From Desulfobacteraceae bacterium (GTDB taxonomy: Bacteria > Desulfobacterota > DSM-4660 > Desulfatiglandales > B25-G16), in contig JAPVWE010000013.1 of NCBI GenBank assembly GCA_028572035.1, positions 1-13,458 on the forward strand: 13,458 nt of DNA. Reading direction: 5' to 3'. Position 1 is the first letter of the stretch. Each line of letters begins with the position of its first letter. The translations under genes were made by a program, and so were the position numbers. A model generated the notes under the pieces. That model worked only from the letters and a program-made list of their open reading frames with translations, was not told the origin of the DNA and did not search any database. Shown here in pieces: positions 1 to 7,000 of the stretch.

Positions 1-145
1 AGTAGAGATGGTTATGCCTGGTGATAATGTCTCCCTGGAGATACATTTGATAACCCCAATAGCCATGGAAAAGGAACTCCGCTTTGCTATCCGGGAAGGT
101 GGCAAGACAGTTGGTGCCGGAGTAATAAGTGATATTGTAGAGTAG
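1..145 (+). CDS. tuf: Elongation factor Tu, C-terminal 47 residues (partial, runs off the window start)
   Basis: The reading frame starts at base 2 and ends with TAG at 143-145. It encodes the last 47 residues of EF-Tu, the GTPase that delivers aminoacyl-tRNA to the ribosomal A site. The segment is the end of the third beta-barrel domain. The family signatures MVMPGDN and ITPIAMEKELRFAIREGG are followed by the closing TVGAGV motif, which is close to diagnostic. Only the C-terminus is visible, so the GTPase domain cannot be judged. The stop lies 10 bases before the rpmG start, which suggests co-transcription with rpmG and tRNA-Trp. A second tuf begins at 13334 on the same strand, so the genome carries two copies flanking this block. 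The product call is very secure. Confidence 0.97.
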   Translation, partial: VEMVMPGDNVSLEIHLITPIAMEKELRFAIREGGKTVGAGVISDIVE

Positions 146-155
146 AGGTATAGAT

Positions 156-305
156 ATGAGGGATATTATTACCTTGGCTTGTACAATATGTAAGCAGAGA
201 AATTACACAACTACAAAGAACAAGAGAAGTAGTCCAGATAAATTGCAGTTCAAGAAGTACTGTCCATTTTGCCGTATCCATACACTTCATAAGGAAACCA
301 AATAG
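156..305 (+). CDS. rpmG: Large ribosomal subunit protein L33 (bL33), zinc-ribbon form
   Basis: This 49-residue ORF (ATG 156, TAG 303-305) has the size and composition of L33, a small 50S protein near the E site. Two cysteine pairs, C9-x2-C12 (ACTICK) and C36-x2-C39 (YCPFCR), form the zinc ribbon of the cysteine-containing ('C+') L33 form. The middle is the usual basic, Thr/Asn/Lys-rich strand (NYTTTKNKR). It lies 10 bases after tuf and 15 bases before tRNA-Trp. The tuf-rpmG-tRNA(Trp)-secE-nusG order is conserved in many bacteria, which supports the call. Upstream purines (AGAGG, 141-147) overlapping the tuf stop can serve as ribosome binding site. A C+ form is expected to need zinc; whether a zinc-independent paralogue exists elsewhere cannot be seen. 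Confidence 0.95.
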   Translation: MRDIITLACTICKQRNYTTTKNKRSSPDKLQFKKYCPFCRIHTLHKETK

Positions 306-320
306 AGACTGTTTTTATGC

Positions 321-397
321 AGGCCAGTAGCTCTAACGGTTAGAGCACCGGACTCCAAATCCGGGTGTTGGGGGTTCGAATCCCTCCTGGCCTGCCA
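321..397 (+). tRNA. trnW: tRNA-Trp, anticodon CCA
   Basis: A full cloverleaf can be drawn. The acceptor stem is AGGCCAG (321-327) with CTGGCCT (387-393). The D stem is GCTC/GAGC (330-333/343-346). The anticodon stem is CCGGA/TCCGG (348-352/360-364) around a seven-base loop with anticodon CCA at 355-357. The variable loop is five bases. The T stem is 370-374/382-386 with one G-T pair and the TTCGAAT loop. The discriminator is G394, and the 3' CCA (395-397) is encoded. Anticodon CCA reads UGG, tryptophan. The gene is 15 bases after rpmG, so it is probably processed from a tuf-rpmG transcript. A tRNA-Trp just before secE is a familiar arrangement. Confidence 0.98.
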
Positions 398-470
398 TTT
401 TTAGAGGAATTTTACGAGTAATGGATGGGCACTTGTTAATGTGGCAAAATTGACCTCCTAAGGGTATTTT

Positions 471-515
471 ATGAATTATGAAAAAAAAGAAGGCCCGCAG
501 AAGAAAAGGCGTTAG
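471..515 (+). other. Possible 14-codon ORF overlapping the secE start (or its displaced true start)
   Basis: ATG at 471 opens 14 codons (MNYEKKEGPQKKRR) ending in TAG at 513-515, in a different frame from secE. The only Shine-Dalgarno-like sequence here, TAAGGG at 459-464, sits six bases before this ATG, a better distance than the 13 bases to the secE ATG at 478. A run of eight A (481-488) lies just inside. Losing one A would join this ATG to the secE frame. It may be a chance frame, a leader ORF, or the real secE start hidden by a homopolymer indel or slippage. I cannot decide from sequence alone. Confidence 0.2.
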
Positions 516-852
516 TAAGAAATCACATGTAATGTCGGCTGCCAGCATTTCCAAAGAAAAAAAGGCTGGTAGAGTAGCCATTTCAGAGCAAGGAGATCTC
601 CCGCCGACACCGTTGAAAAAAGATGGTTATAAGAAAGTAGAGAACAATGTATTTGCACTCAAGAGATATTTTATCGTGGCCCGACAATTTTTGGCCGATG
701 CCAAAGTGGAGCTCAAAAAGGTAACCTGGCCCACTAGAAAGGAACTTTTATCTATTACAGCGGTAGTTGTTATATTGGTTCTTTTAATTGCCTTTTATCT
801 GGGTATAGTCGATTTAGGTTTGGTGAAGATGATAAAGAATGTAATTGGATAA
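478..852 (+). CDS. secE: Preprotein translocase subunit SecE
   Basis: SecE is the small clamp subunit of the SecYEG channel in the inner membrane. The 124-residue frame has a very basic N-terminal extension (KKKKARRRK from residue 2) and a polar linker. Next comes the amphipathic helix ending in the SecE signature ELKKVTWPTRKEL (about 78-90), then one hydrophobic membrane segment (about 92-113, ITAVVVILVLL and onward). This is the single-spanning form with a long cytosolic N-terminus. It lies directly before nusG, its usual partner locus. The start is uncertain. ATG 478 is the most upstream in-frame ATG, because a TGA at 472-474 precedes it. ATG 532 (codon 19, MSAAS) is possible but has no clear ribosome site. 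The Shine-Dalgarno at 459-464 fits out-of-frame ATG 471 best. Product is sure, start is not. Confidence 0.94.
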   Translation: MKKKKARRRKGVSKKSHVMSAASISKEKKAGRVAISEQGDLPPTPLKKDGYKKVENNVFALKRYFIVARQFLADAKVELKKVTWPTRKELLSITAVVVILVLLIAFYLGIVDLGLVKMIKNVIG

Positions 853-866
853 TTATTTTTGGTGAA

Positions 867-956
867 TGTCACTTGTAAATGAGACCAAATGTCAGAGAAT
901 TCCTTATTCAAACAAATACCTAATGACAAATGACTAGTGACCAATGACTAATGACG
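867..956 (+). repeat. Degenerate heptad repeat tract in the secE-nusG spacer (AATGACN family)
   Basis: The 126-base spacer 853-978 has no gene. From 922 to 956 there are five units in exact 7-base register: AATGACA, AATGACT, AGTGACC, AATGACT and AATGACG. Reverse-orientation, more degenerate units (TGTCACT at 867-873, TGTAAAT at 874-880) lie upstream. GTCACT (868-873) can pair with AGTGAC (936-941). The same family recurs after rpsG (13184-13308). I see no convincing promoter or terminator in this spacer. Confidence 0.85.
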
Positions 957-978
957 TTGCCTATATTAAAGTTCAGGT

Positions 979-1515
979 GTGAGTGTGGAGTTAAAGTGGT
1001 ATATAGCCCATACCTATTCTGGATTCGAAAACAGGGTAAAGGTAACCTTACAAGAAAAAATCAAATCCTTGGGGAAGGAAGAGTTTTTCGGCCAAATAGT
1101 AGTGCCAACTGAGCAGGTTGTAGAATTAGTAAAAGGGAAAAAAAAGACATCTTCTCGGAAGTTCTATCCCGGTTACATAATGATTCAAATGGCATTGACT
1201 GAAGAAACATGGCATATAGTTCAGGATCTGGACAAGGTAACAGGATTCTTGGGTGAGAAAACGAAGCCTGTTGCAATTTCTGAAGAGGAGGCACAAGGGA
1301 TCCTTACGAGGATGGCGGATGGAAGAGAAAGGCCGAAACCAAAGTTCTCCTTTGAAGAAGGTGACGAGGTTAGGGTGATTGATGGTCCGTTTACTAACTT
1401 CAATGGGGTTGTGGAGGAAGTAAAACCAGATAAGGCTAAGTTAAAAGTTTTGATAAGTATTTTCGGACGTTCAACCCCGGTTGAGCTTGATTTTGTTCAG
1501 GTCACAAGAATATAA
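979..1515 (+). CDS. nusG: Transcription termination/antitermination factor NusG
   Basis: NusG binds the RNA polymerase clamp and acts as a processivity factor; its KOW domain contacts Rho or ribosomal S10. The 178-residue product has the NGN domain (about 6-112), with WYIAHTYSGFENRV at its start and the FYPGYIMIQM strand at about 62-71. A linker follows, then the C-terminal KOW domain (about 126-178) with GDEVRVIDGPFTNFNGVVEEV and the closing GRSTPVELDFVQV. The length is normal for the family. The start is GTG at 979 or GTG at 985. AGGTG at 975-979 is about five bases before the second but overlaps the first, so 985 (product two residues shorter) is the better supported start. The gene ends 11 bases before rplK, so coupling of the two is likely. 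Confidence 0.97.
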   Translation: MSVELKWYIAHTYSGFENRVKVTLQEKIKSLGKEEFFGQIVVPTEQVVELVKGKKKTSSRKFYPGYIMIQMALTEETWHIVQDLDKVTGFLGEKTKPVAISEEEAQGILTRMADGRERPKPKFSFEEGDEVRVIDGPFTNFNGVVEEVKPDKAKLKVLISIFGRSTPVELDFVQVTRI

Positions 1516-1526
1516 GGGGACAATAT

Positions 1527-1964
1527 ATGGCAAGAAAGGTTATCGTAACGATCAAATTGCAAGTGAAGGCAGGACAAGCAAACCCTTCACCGCCTGTTGG
1601 ACCTGCACTGGGACAGCATGGCGTTAATATAATGGAGTTTTGTAAAGCCTTTAATGCTCGGACACAGAATCAGGAGGGTGTGATTATTCCTGTTGTTATA
1701 GAGGTCTATGCAGATAAATCATTCTCTTTTATAACTAAAACTCCTCCTGCCTCTGTTCTTCTAAAGCAGGCAGCAAATATAGCTAAGGGTTCTGCTGATC
1801 CAAGGAGAGAAAAAGTGGGAACCGTAACCAAGAACCAGATTGAGGAGATAGCTAACCTAAAACTTCAGGATCTTAGCGCTGTTGATTTGCCAGGGGCCTT
1901 AAAGATTATTGAGGGTACGGCCCGATGCATGGGAATCACCGTTGAAGATGGAGAAGGCCAGTGA
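1527..1964 (+). CDS. rplK: Large ribosomal subunit protein L11 (uL11)
   Basis: L11 binds the GTPase-associated region of 23S rRNA with the L10/L12 stalk, and is needed for factor GTPase control and RelA activation. The 145-residue product has the N-terminal domain (about 1-72), including the proline-rich QANPSPPVGPALGQHGVNIMEFCKAFN segment around 17-43, which is also the thiostrepton-related region. The C-terminal RNA-binding domain (about 73-141) contains KTPPASVLLKQAA and the late GTARCMGITV motif. It is a few residues longer than the common 141. ATG 1527 is preceded by AAGGGGA (1514-1520), which overlaps the nusG stop. The gap to nusG is only 11 bases, leaving no separate leader of the kind E. 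coli uses for L1 feedback. Confidence 0.98.
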   Translation: MARKVIVTIKLQVKAGQANPSPPVGPALGQHGVNIMEFCKAFNARTQNQEGVIIPVVIEVYADKSFSFITKTPPASVLLKQAANIAKGSADPRREKVGTVTKNQIEEIANLKLQDLSAVDLPGALKIIEGTARCMGITVEDGEGQ

Positions 1965-1967
1965 TTT

Positions 1968-2034
1968 GGTTCCTGGTTGCCCGTTGCTGGTTAAGAAAAC
2001 GAGAAACAAGTAACGAAAAGCAAGTAACGAGAAG
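1968..2034 (+). repeat. Nine-unit heptad tract in the rplK-rplA spacer, reversing orientation midway
   Basis: The 75-base spacer between rplK and rplA is almost wholly made of 7-base units in unbroken register from 1968 to 2030. Four GTT-type units come first (for example GGTTGCC at 1975-1981 and CGTTGCT at 1982-1988). Five AAC-type units follow (for example GTAACGA at 2010-2016 and again at 2024-2030). The second set is roughly the reverse complement of the first, so an RNA hairpin is possible (CGTTGC 1982-1987 against GTAACG 2010-2015, one G-T pair). The last bases (ACGAGAAG, 2027-2034) are also the only purine-rich stretch before the rplA ATG. Confidence 0.85.
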
Positions 2035-2039
2035 ATAAT

Positions 2040-2744
2040 ATGCCCAAAAGAGGAAAGAGATATATCGAGGCTGCCAAAAAAATAGACAGGTTGAAGAAAT
2101 ACACATTTAACGAGGCTATCGAATTAGCCGTAGATACTTCATATGTGAAATTTGATACCTCGGTAGATATATCTGTCCGGTTAGGTGTTGATCCACGCCA
2201 CGCCGATCAGATGGTAAGGGGTACCGTTTCCCTTCCCCATGGTATTGGCAAGCCAGTTAGGGTAATTGCTTTTGCCAAGGGGGAAAAAGAAAAGGAGGCG
2301 TCAGAAGCTGGGGCAGACTCTGTTGGCTCGGAGGATCTCTCGGAGAGGATCCAGAAAGGATGGCTTGAATTTGACAAGGTCGTTGCTACTCCAGATATGA
2401 TGGGCATAGTGGGCAAGTTAGGTCGTATCTTGGGCCCAAGAGGGATGATGCCCAACGCAAAACTTGGTACTGTAACCTTTGATGTGGCCAAGGCTGTCAG
2501 CGAGCTAAAGGCAGGAAAAATTGATTTCAAGGTAGATAAAACAGGAATAATACATAACTCTATAGGGAGGACATCTTTCGGGGTTGATAAGCTCCTGGAA
2601 AATACTGCCTTCTTTGTCGATACTATCGTGAGGTTAAAGCCATCCTCCAGTAAGGGAACTTATCTAAAAAGTATAGCAATATCAAACAGTATGGGCCCAG
2701 GCATTAAAGTAGATGCAGTCTATGTTAGGGATCTCCTCAAGTAA
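2040..2744 (+). CDS. rplA: Large ribosomal subunit protein L1 (uL1)
   Basis: L1 forms the mobile stalk at the E site that helps release deacylated tRNA. In many bacteria it also represses its own mRNA. The 234-residue product has family length and order: a basic N-terminus (MPKRGKRY), domain I with DISVRLGVDPRHADQMVRGTVSLPHG (about 43-68), a domain II insert around 70-155, and the hallmark GKLGRILGPRGMMPN (125-139). The C-terminal return to domain I has FVDTIVRLKPSSSKGTYLKSI. ATG 2040 is chosen because it gives the canonical N-terminus. Its ribosome site is weak (GAGAAG, 2029-2034) and lies at the end of the heptad tract. It is followed after 74 bases by rplJ. Confidence 0.98.
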   Translation: MPKRGKRYIEAAKKIDRLKKYTFNEAIELAVDTSYVKFDTSVDISVRLGVDPRHADQMVRGTVSLPHGIGKPVRVIAFAKGEKEKEASEAGADSVGSEDLSERIQKGWLEFDKVVATPDMMGIVGKLGRILGPRGMMPNAKLGTVTFDVAKAVSELKAGKIDFKVDKTGIIHNSIGRTSFGVDKLLENTAFFVDTIVRLKPSSSKGTYLKSIAISNSMGPGIKVDAVYVRDLLK

Positions 2745-2761
2745 AGTAGGGAGTTTAGAAA

Positions 2762-2796
2762 ACTGCTTCCTGTTTACTGCCTACTGCATACTGAAA
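2762..2796 (+). repeat. Heptad repeat tract in the rplA-rplJ spacer (ACTGNNN family)
   Basis: Five units in exact 7-base register: ACTGCTT (2762), CCTGTTT (2769), ACTGCCT (2776), ACTGCAT (2783) and ACTGAAA (2790). Inverted complements flank or overlap it: CTGCTT (2763-2768) with AAGCAG (2796-2801), and AGTAGG (2745-2750) with CCTACT (2780-2785). The first stem would end directly at the rplJ ribosome binding site. The core differs from the other heptad families in the window. Confidence 0.8.
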
Positions 2797-2800
2797 AGCA

Positions 2801-2810
2801 GGGAGGTGAT
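2801..2810 (+). promoter_or_regulatory. Strong ribosome binding site that decides the TTG start of rplJ
   Basis: GGGAGGTGAT is nearly a full match to the 16S anti-Shine-Dalgarno complement. It ends eight bases before TTG at 2819. The nearby ATG at 2829 is out of frame, so this site fixes the non-ATG start. Confidence 0.85.
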
Positions 2811-2818
2811 TTTCCTCT

Positions 2819-3334
2819 TTGGACAGGAATGAGAAGGAAAAAATTGTAACCGGCCTGAAAGAAAGGCTTGGAAAGGCTTGTGGAACCTTTCTGGTTGATT
2901 ACCATGGGTTGAATGTAGGGGCGCTTACAAAATTAAGACGCGAGTTGACAGAAACCAATATTGAGTTTCGGGTTGTCAAGAATAGGCTGTTGTCGATTGC
3001 ATGTCAAGATACAGAGACAGCTGTTCTAAAGGATTATATCGGTGGGCCTTGTGCTTTAGCCATAACCTATGATGATGTGGTTATGCCTGCTAAGGTTCTA
3101 ACAAAATTTGATCGGGAATACGAAGCACTAGAGATAAAGATTGGGCAGATAAATGGAAAAATTATTGATTTGCCTGCTATTAGAAGATTAGCCCAGCTTC
3201 CTTCAAGGGAGATTCTTCTTTCGCAACTTCTTTTTTCTCTTTCTGGCGTACCGACTTCCTTTGTTAGAATATTATCTGAAATGCTAAAGAGATTGGTCAC
3301 TGTTTTAGAGGCCATAAAAGGCCAGAAGGCATAA
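2819..3334 (+). CDS. rplJ: Large ribosomal subunit protein L10 (uL10)
   Basis: L10 anchors dimers of L7/L12 to the 23S rRNA to build the stalk that recruits EF-Tu, EF-G and IF2. The 171-residue product has the N-terminal rRNA-binding domain with FLVDYHGLNVGALTKLRREL (about 24-43) and VEFRVVKN-type strand IEFRVVKNRL (48-57). The GGPCALA turn (75-81) is next. A C-terminal helix (about 130-168, ILLSQLLFSLSG then RILSEMLKRLVTVLEAI) supplies the L12-binding sites. The start is TTG at 2819, backed by a very strong ribosome site at 2801-2810; no in-frame ATG gives a full N-terminus. The gene lies between rplA and rplL as usual. A low-efficiency start codon with an excellent ribosome site may help set L10 below L12. 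Confidence 0.97.
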   Translation: MDRNEKEKIVTGLKERLGKACGTFLVDYHGLNVGALTKLRRELTETNIEFRVVKNRLLSIACQDTETAVLKDYIGGPCALAITYDDVVMPAKVLTKFDREYEALEIKIGQINGKIIDLPAIRRLAQLPSREILLSQLLFSLSGVPTSFVRILSEMLKRLVTVLEAIKGQKA

Positions 3335-3340
3335 ATTAAT

Positions 3341-3491
3341 AAGTGCCTAAAATGAGCTAAAATTATAAGTGAGCTAAAGTTAGTGGAGTGAATTATTTGC
3401 TATTTTCACATCTGTCGGGAATAGATAAATGAAGAAAATGATATTAACTCAACTATGTAAGTTATTTTTTCTTTTTAAACTTTAGGCACTT
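3341..3491 (+). repeat. 11-bp inverted repeat bounding the rplJ-rplL spacer
   Basis: The spacer 3335-3522 (188 bases) holds no gene. AAGTGCCTAAA (3341-3351) and TTTAGGCACTT (3481-3491) are perfect inverted repeats 129 bases apart. The left side also repeats CTAAA-cored units (3347, 3357, 3374). The right side repeats ACTTTA (3479, 3488, 3495). Unit spacing here is 10 and 17 on the left and 9 and 7 on the right, less regular than the heptads elsewhere. A weak AT-only hairpin (445-449 with 460-464, in 3400s numbering) precedes a T-rich run at 3465-3476. I do not consider it a proven terminator. GGAGGA (3505-3510) is the rplL ribosome site. Confidence 0.75.
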
Positions 3492-3522
3492 TAAACTTTA
3501 ACATGGAGGATGTTAGATTGAT

Positions 3523-3918
3523 ATGGCAACTAAGACTAAGACAAGCAAAAAAGACGTAATTGAGTTTATTTCCAATATGACAGTTTTAGAACTGTCTGAA
3601 TTAGTAAAAGAGCTTGAAGAGAAATTTGGTGTTTCAGCTGCTGCCCCGGTAGCAATTTCACCTGCCGCTGCCCCTGAAAAAGGTGAACAGGTAGAGGAGG
3701 CGGAAAAAACAGAGTTTAGTGTCGTATTAACAGGAATTGGGGATAAGAAGATTCAGGTGATTAAGGGTGTTCGGTCTGTAACGAATTTAGGGCTAAAAGA
3801 GGCCAAGGAGCTTGTTGACAATGTACCCAATAAAGTAAAGGAGGGTATTTCAAAAGAAGATGCAGAGAACATTAAGAAACAGCTTGAGGAGGCCGGGGCT
3901 ACAGTGGATATAACATAG
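3523..3918 (+). CDS. rplL: Large ribosomal subunit protein L7/L12 (bL12)
   Basis: L7/L12 is the multi-copy stalk protein whose C-terminal domain recruits translational GTPases and stimulates their activity. The 131-residue product has an N-terminal dimerization domain (about 9-38, VIEFISNMTVLELSELVKELEEKFGV). A flexible Ala/Pro-rich hinge follows (about 39-60, SAAAPVAISPAAAPEKG). The globular C-terminal domain (about 63-131) has the signature KIQVIKGVRSVTNLGLKEAKELVDNVP and ends KKQLEEAGATVDI. Length is slightly above the usual 120-128. ATG 3523 has GGAGGA (3505-3510) twelve bases upstream, a longish gap. It sits 188 bases after rplJ, the widest spacer in this block. That could allow separate expression, as the protein is needed in several copies per L10. 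Confidence 0.98.
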   Translation: MATKTKTSKKDVIEFISNMTVLELSELVKELEEKFGVSAAAPVAISPAAAPEKGEQVEEAEKTEFSVVLTGIGDKKIQVIKGVRSVTNLGLKEAKELVDNVPNKVKEGISKEDAENIKKQLEEAGATVDIT

Positions 3919-3988
3919 ACTCTAATCATGCACTTGTTTCTTTGTTATGCTAATCTTATGTTTGATATGCATCCATAAACAAAGTCTA
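3916..3988 (+). other. Candidate imperfect RNA hairpin in the rplL-rpoB spacer
   Basis: TAGACT (3916-3921, starting with the rplL stop codon) is complementary to AGTCTA (3983-3988). Inside, TTGTTATG (3942-3949) can pair with CATAAACAA (3974-3982) with one bulged A. The right arm ends just before the rpoB ribosome site AAGGAGA (3990-3996). In E. coli this same spacer carries an attenuator and an RNase III site; a similar role here is only inferred. No T-run follows, so it is not a typical terminator. Confidence 0.35.
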
Positions 3989-4003
3989 TAAGGAGATCAG
4001 AGT

Positions 4004-7000
4004 GTGAATAAAGCAGATGATTCATGGTATTATCCAAGAAAGAACTTCGGCAGAATAAAATCTATCCTTGATGTACCCGATCTTATAGATGTGCAAAGAG
4101 ACTCCTATGAGCGTTTTTTGCAAAAGAATGTTTCACCTCAAGAGCGCAAAGACATTGGGCTTCAGGGGGCATTTAAAGGTGTTTTCCCCATTCATGATTT
4201 AAATAAGACATGTTCGCTGGAATTTGTTCGGTATTTTTTTGAAGATATAAAATACGATGAGGAGGAATGCCTCAAGAAGGGGATGACCTATGAGGCACCA
4301 ATTAGGATAGTTGTTCAACTCCTGGTGTTTGATTTTGATGATGTCACTGGGAGCAAAAGTATCCGGGATATTAAGGAGCAGGAAATATATTTTGGCACCT
4401 TACCAATGATGACCGAGAGAGGGACCTTTATCATCAACGGTGTAGAGAGGGTAGTTGTTAGTCAGCTTCACAGGTCTCCAGGTGTCTTTTTTGATAATGA
4501 TAAGGGAAAGACGCACCCCAGCGGGAAACTTCTTTATTCTGCCAGAATCATTCCTTTGCGTGGGTCATGGATTGACCTCGAATTTGATAACAAGGATAAC
4601 CTTTTCGTTAAAATTGACAGAAGGAGGAAGTTTCCAGCGACCACTCTTGTCAAGGCCTTTGGCTATTCCGAGGAAGAAATCTTGAGCCGTTTTTATAACA
4701 TAGAGAAGATTTTGGTCGATAAGGACTCTTTTAGGTGTGACTTGGATCTGAACAACCTTCAGGGGCAGAAGATAACTGAAGATATAATTGACCCAAAAGG
4801 CGGGAAGATTTTAGCTAGAAAAGGGGAAAAATTTAGTAAGAAATTATACAAAAAGCTCATTGATATCGGTGTGCAAGAGATACCTGTGAGTTTGAATTAT
4901 CTCGAGGGAAGGATTGCCGCGCATGATATAGTTGATCCCCAGACAGGAGAAGTTTTGGCAAGAACCAATCAAGTTCTTGAACAGGAGAATCTGAAACTTA
5001 TGCAGGAGAGGGGTGTTGGAGAGATTGACTTAGTGGTGTTAGATTCGCCAGAGGTTAATACGTCTATAAGAGATACTATGCTCTTAGACAAAGTTATTAC
5101 TACTGATGATGCCATTCTCGATATTTACCGAAAACTAAGGCCAACGAGCCCACCTACACAGGAGATGGCGGATGCCCATTTCAAAGGACTCTTTTTCAAC
5201 CCTTCTACCTACGATCTTTCCCAGGTAGGTCGCTTGAAGATGAATTATAGGCTTAACCAGGATGTTCCTCTTGAGATGTGCACATTAAGAAAAGAGGATA
5301 TAATGGAAACAGTTAAGGAACTGGTAAAGTTGAGTGTTAAAGAGGGTGCCGTTGATGATATAGATCATCTGGGAAATCGCAGGGTTAGATCAGTAGGAGA
5401 GTTATTGGAAGAAGGATATAGGGTTGGACTGATTAGGATGCAGAGGGCTATTAAAGAGAGAATGACCCTCCAAGATGTTGATACCTTGATGCCTCGCGAT
5501 CTGATTAATTCTAAGCCTGTTTCTGCTGTAATCAACGAGTTTTTTGGATCTAGCCAGCTATCCCAATTCATGGACCAAACCAATCCGTTGTCAGAGATAA
5601 CTCACAAAAGGCGCTTGAGTGCACTTGGTCCGGGAGGATTAACAAGGGAGAGGGCCGGCTTTGAGGTCAGAGACGTACACCCAAGCCACTATGGTCGAAT
5701 ATGTCCAATTGAAACGCCTGAAGGGCCAAATATTGGTTTGATCGTTTCTCTAAGCACCTATTCTCGTATAAACGATTTTGGTTTTATAGAAACGCCTTAT
5801 AGAAAGGTTGAAGATGGCGTTGTTTCAGATAAGATAGAGTATCTGACAGCCATGGATGAGGGGGAATACCCAATCGCGCAAGCTGATGAGCAACTCGATT
5901 CCGATGGTCATTTCGTCGAGGATATTGTAGGTGCAAGAAAGGGAGGTGAGGCATGTCTAGTCCCTGCACACGAGGTTAAATACATGGATGTTTCTCCAAA
6001 CCAGTTGGTAAGTATTGCCGCATCATTAATTCCTTTCTTGGAGCATGATGACGCTAACCGGGCCCTCATGGGCTCCAATATGCAGAGGCAGGCCGTACCT
6101 CTTTTGCAGGCCAAGTCTCCACTTATTGGAACTGGAATTGAAGGAATTGTCGCACGGCACTCAGGTCTAGCTGCTATAGCCAGGAGAGACGGGATTGTTG
6201 AAAGCGTTGATGCCTCTCGTATAGTCATTCGATCAAAGAAAGAGGAGGAGGGCATTGAGATTTATAAGTTATTGAAATTCAGGCGCTCGAATCAGAGTAC
6301 CTGTTACAATCAGAAACCGATCGTAAAAGAAGGGGATAAGGTTAAGAAGGGCCAGATTATTGCAGATGGCCCTGCTATGGAGAAAGGTGATCTTGCCTTA
6401 GGCAGGAATGTAGTAGTAGCATTTCTTTCCTGGGGTGGGTATAATTTCGAAGACGCAATCCTGGTAAGTGAAAGGTTGGTCCGGGAAGATGTCTTTACTT
6501 CCATACATATCGAAGGGTTTAATGTTTTGGCAAGAGACACCAAACTCGGACAAGAGGAAATTACCCGAGACATACCCAATGTGGGAGAGGAGGCCCTCAG
6601 GAAACTTGATGAAAGCGGTATTATACGTTTAGGAGCTGAAGTAATGCCTGGTGATATTCTGGTTGGCAAAATTACGCCTAAGGGTGAGACCCAATTATCA
6701 CCAGAAGAAAAGCTCCTCCGTGCTATCTTTGGTGAAAAAGCAGGCGATGTTAAGGATACTTCACTAAGGGTTCCACCTGGTGTGGAGGGTGTAGTTATTG
6801 ATGCTCAGGTATTTGCTCGTAGAGGCGTAGAAAAAGATGAGAGGACAAAGAGTATTTTGGATTCTGATATAAGTCAGCTAACAAAGGATAAGGAGGATGA
6901 GATCGGGATTATAACCAGAAACGCTCAAGAGAAATTGGCGGTCATCTTGGAAGGAAAGCGTCTTAAATCAGATCTGAGGCACAAGGAGACAGGTGAGATT

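Noticed and set aside
450..479. Sigma-70 promoter before secE from TTGACC at 450-455
   Set aside because: No acceptable -10 hexamer lies at 16-18 bases; the candidates TATTTT (9-base gap) and TATGAA (14-base gap) are badly spaced.
333..581. Open frame on the minus strand with a C-terminus QEGFEPPTPGFGVRCSNR
   Set aside because: It is antisense to tRNA-Trp and secE. That C-terminal string is the well-known false translation of the reverse strand of a tRNA gene.
922..956. Short repeats resembling a small CRISPR-like array
   Set aside because: Units are 7 bases with no spacers between them, and there are no cas genes. This is a degenerate tandem repeat.
3445..3476. Rho-independent terminator in the rplJ-rplL spacer
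   Set aside because: The T-rich run is real, but the preceding stem is about five AT-rich pairs with no GC core. Termination before rplL would also conflict with the need for excess L12.
4455..4685. Plus-strand frame inside rpoB (and 9405-9596 inside rpoC)
   Set aside because: Out-of-frame readings of highly conserved polymerase sequence, with no supporting start context.
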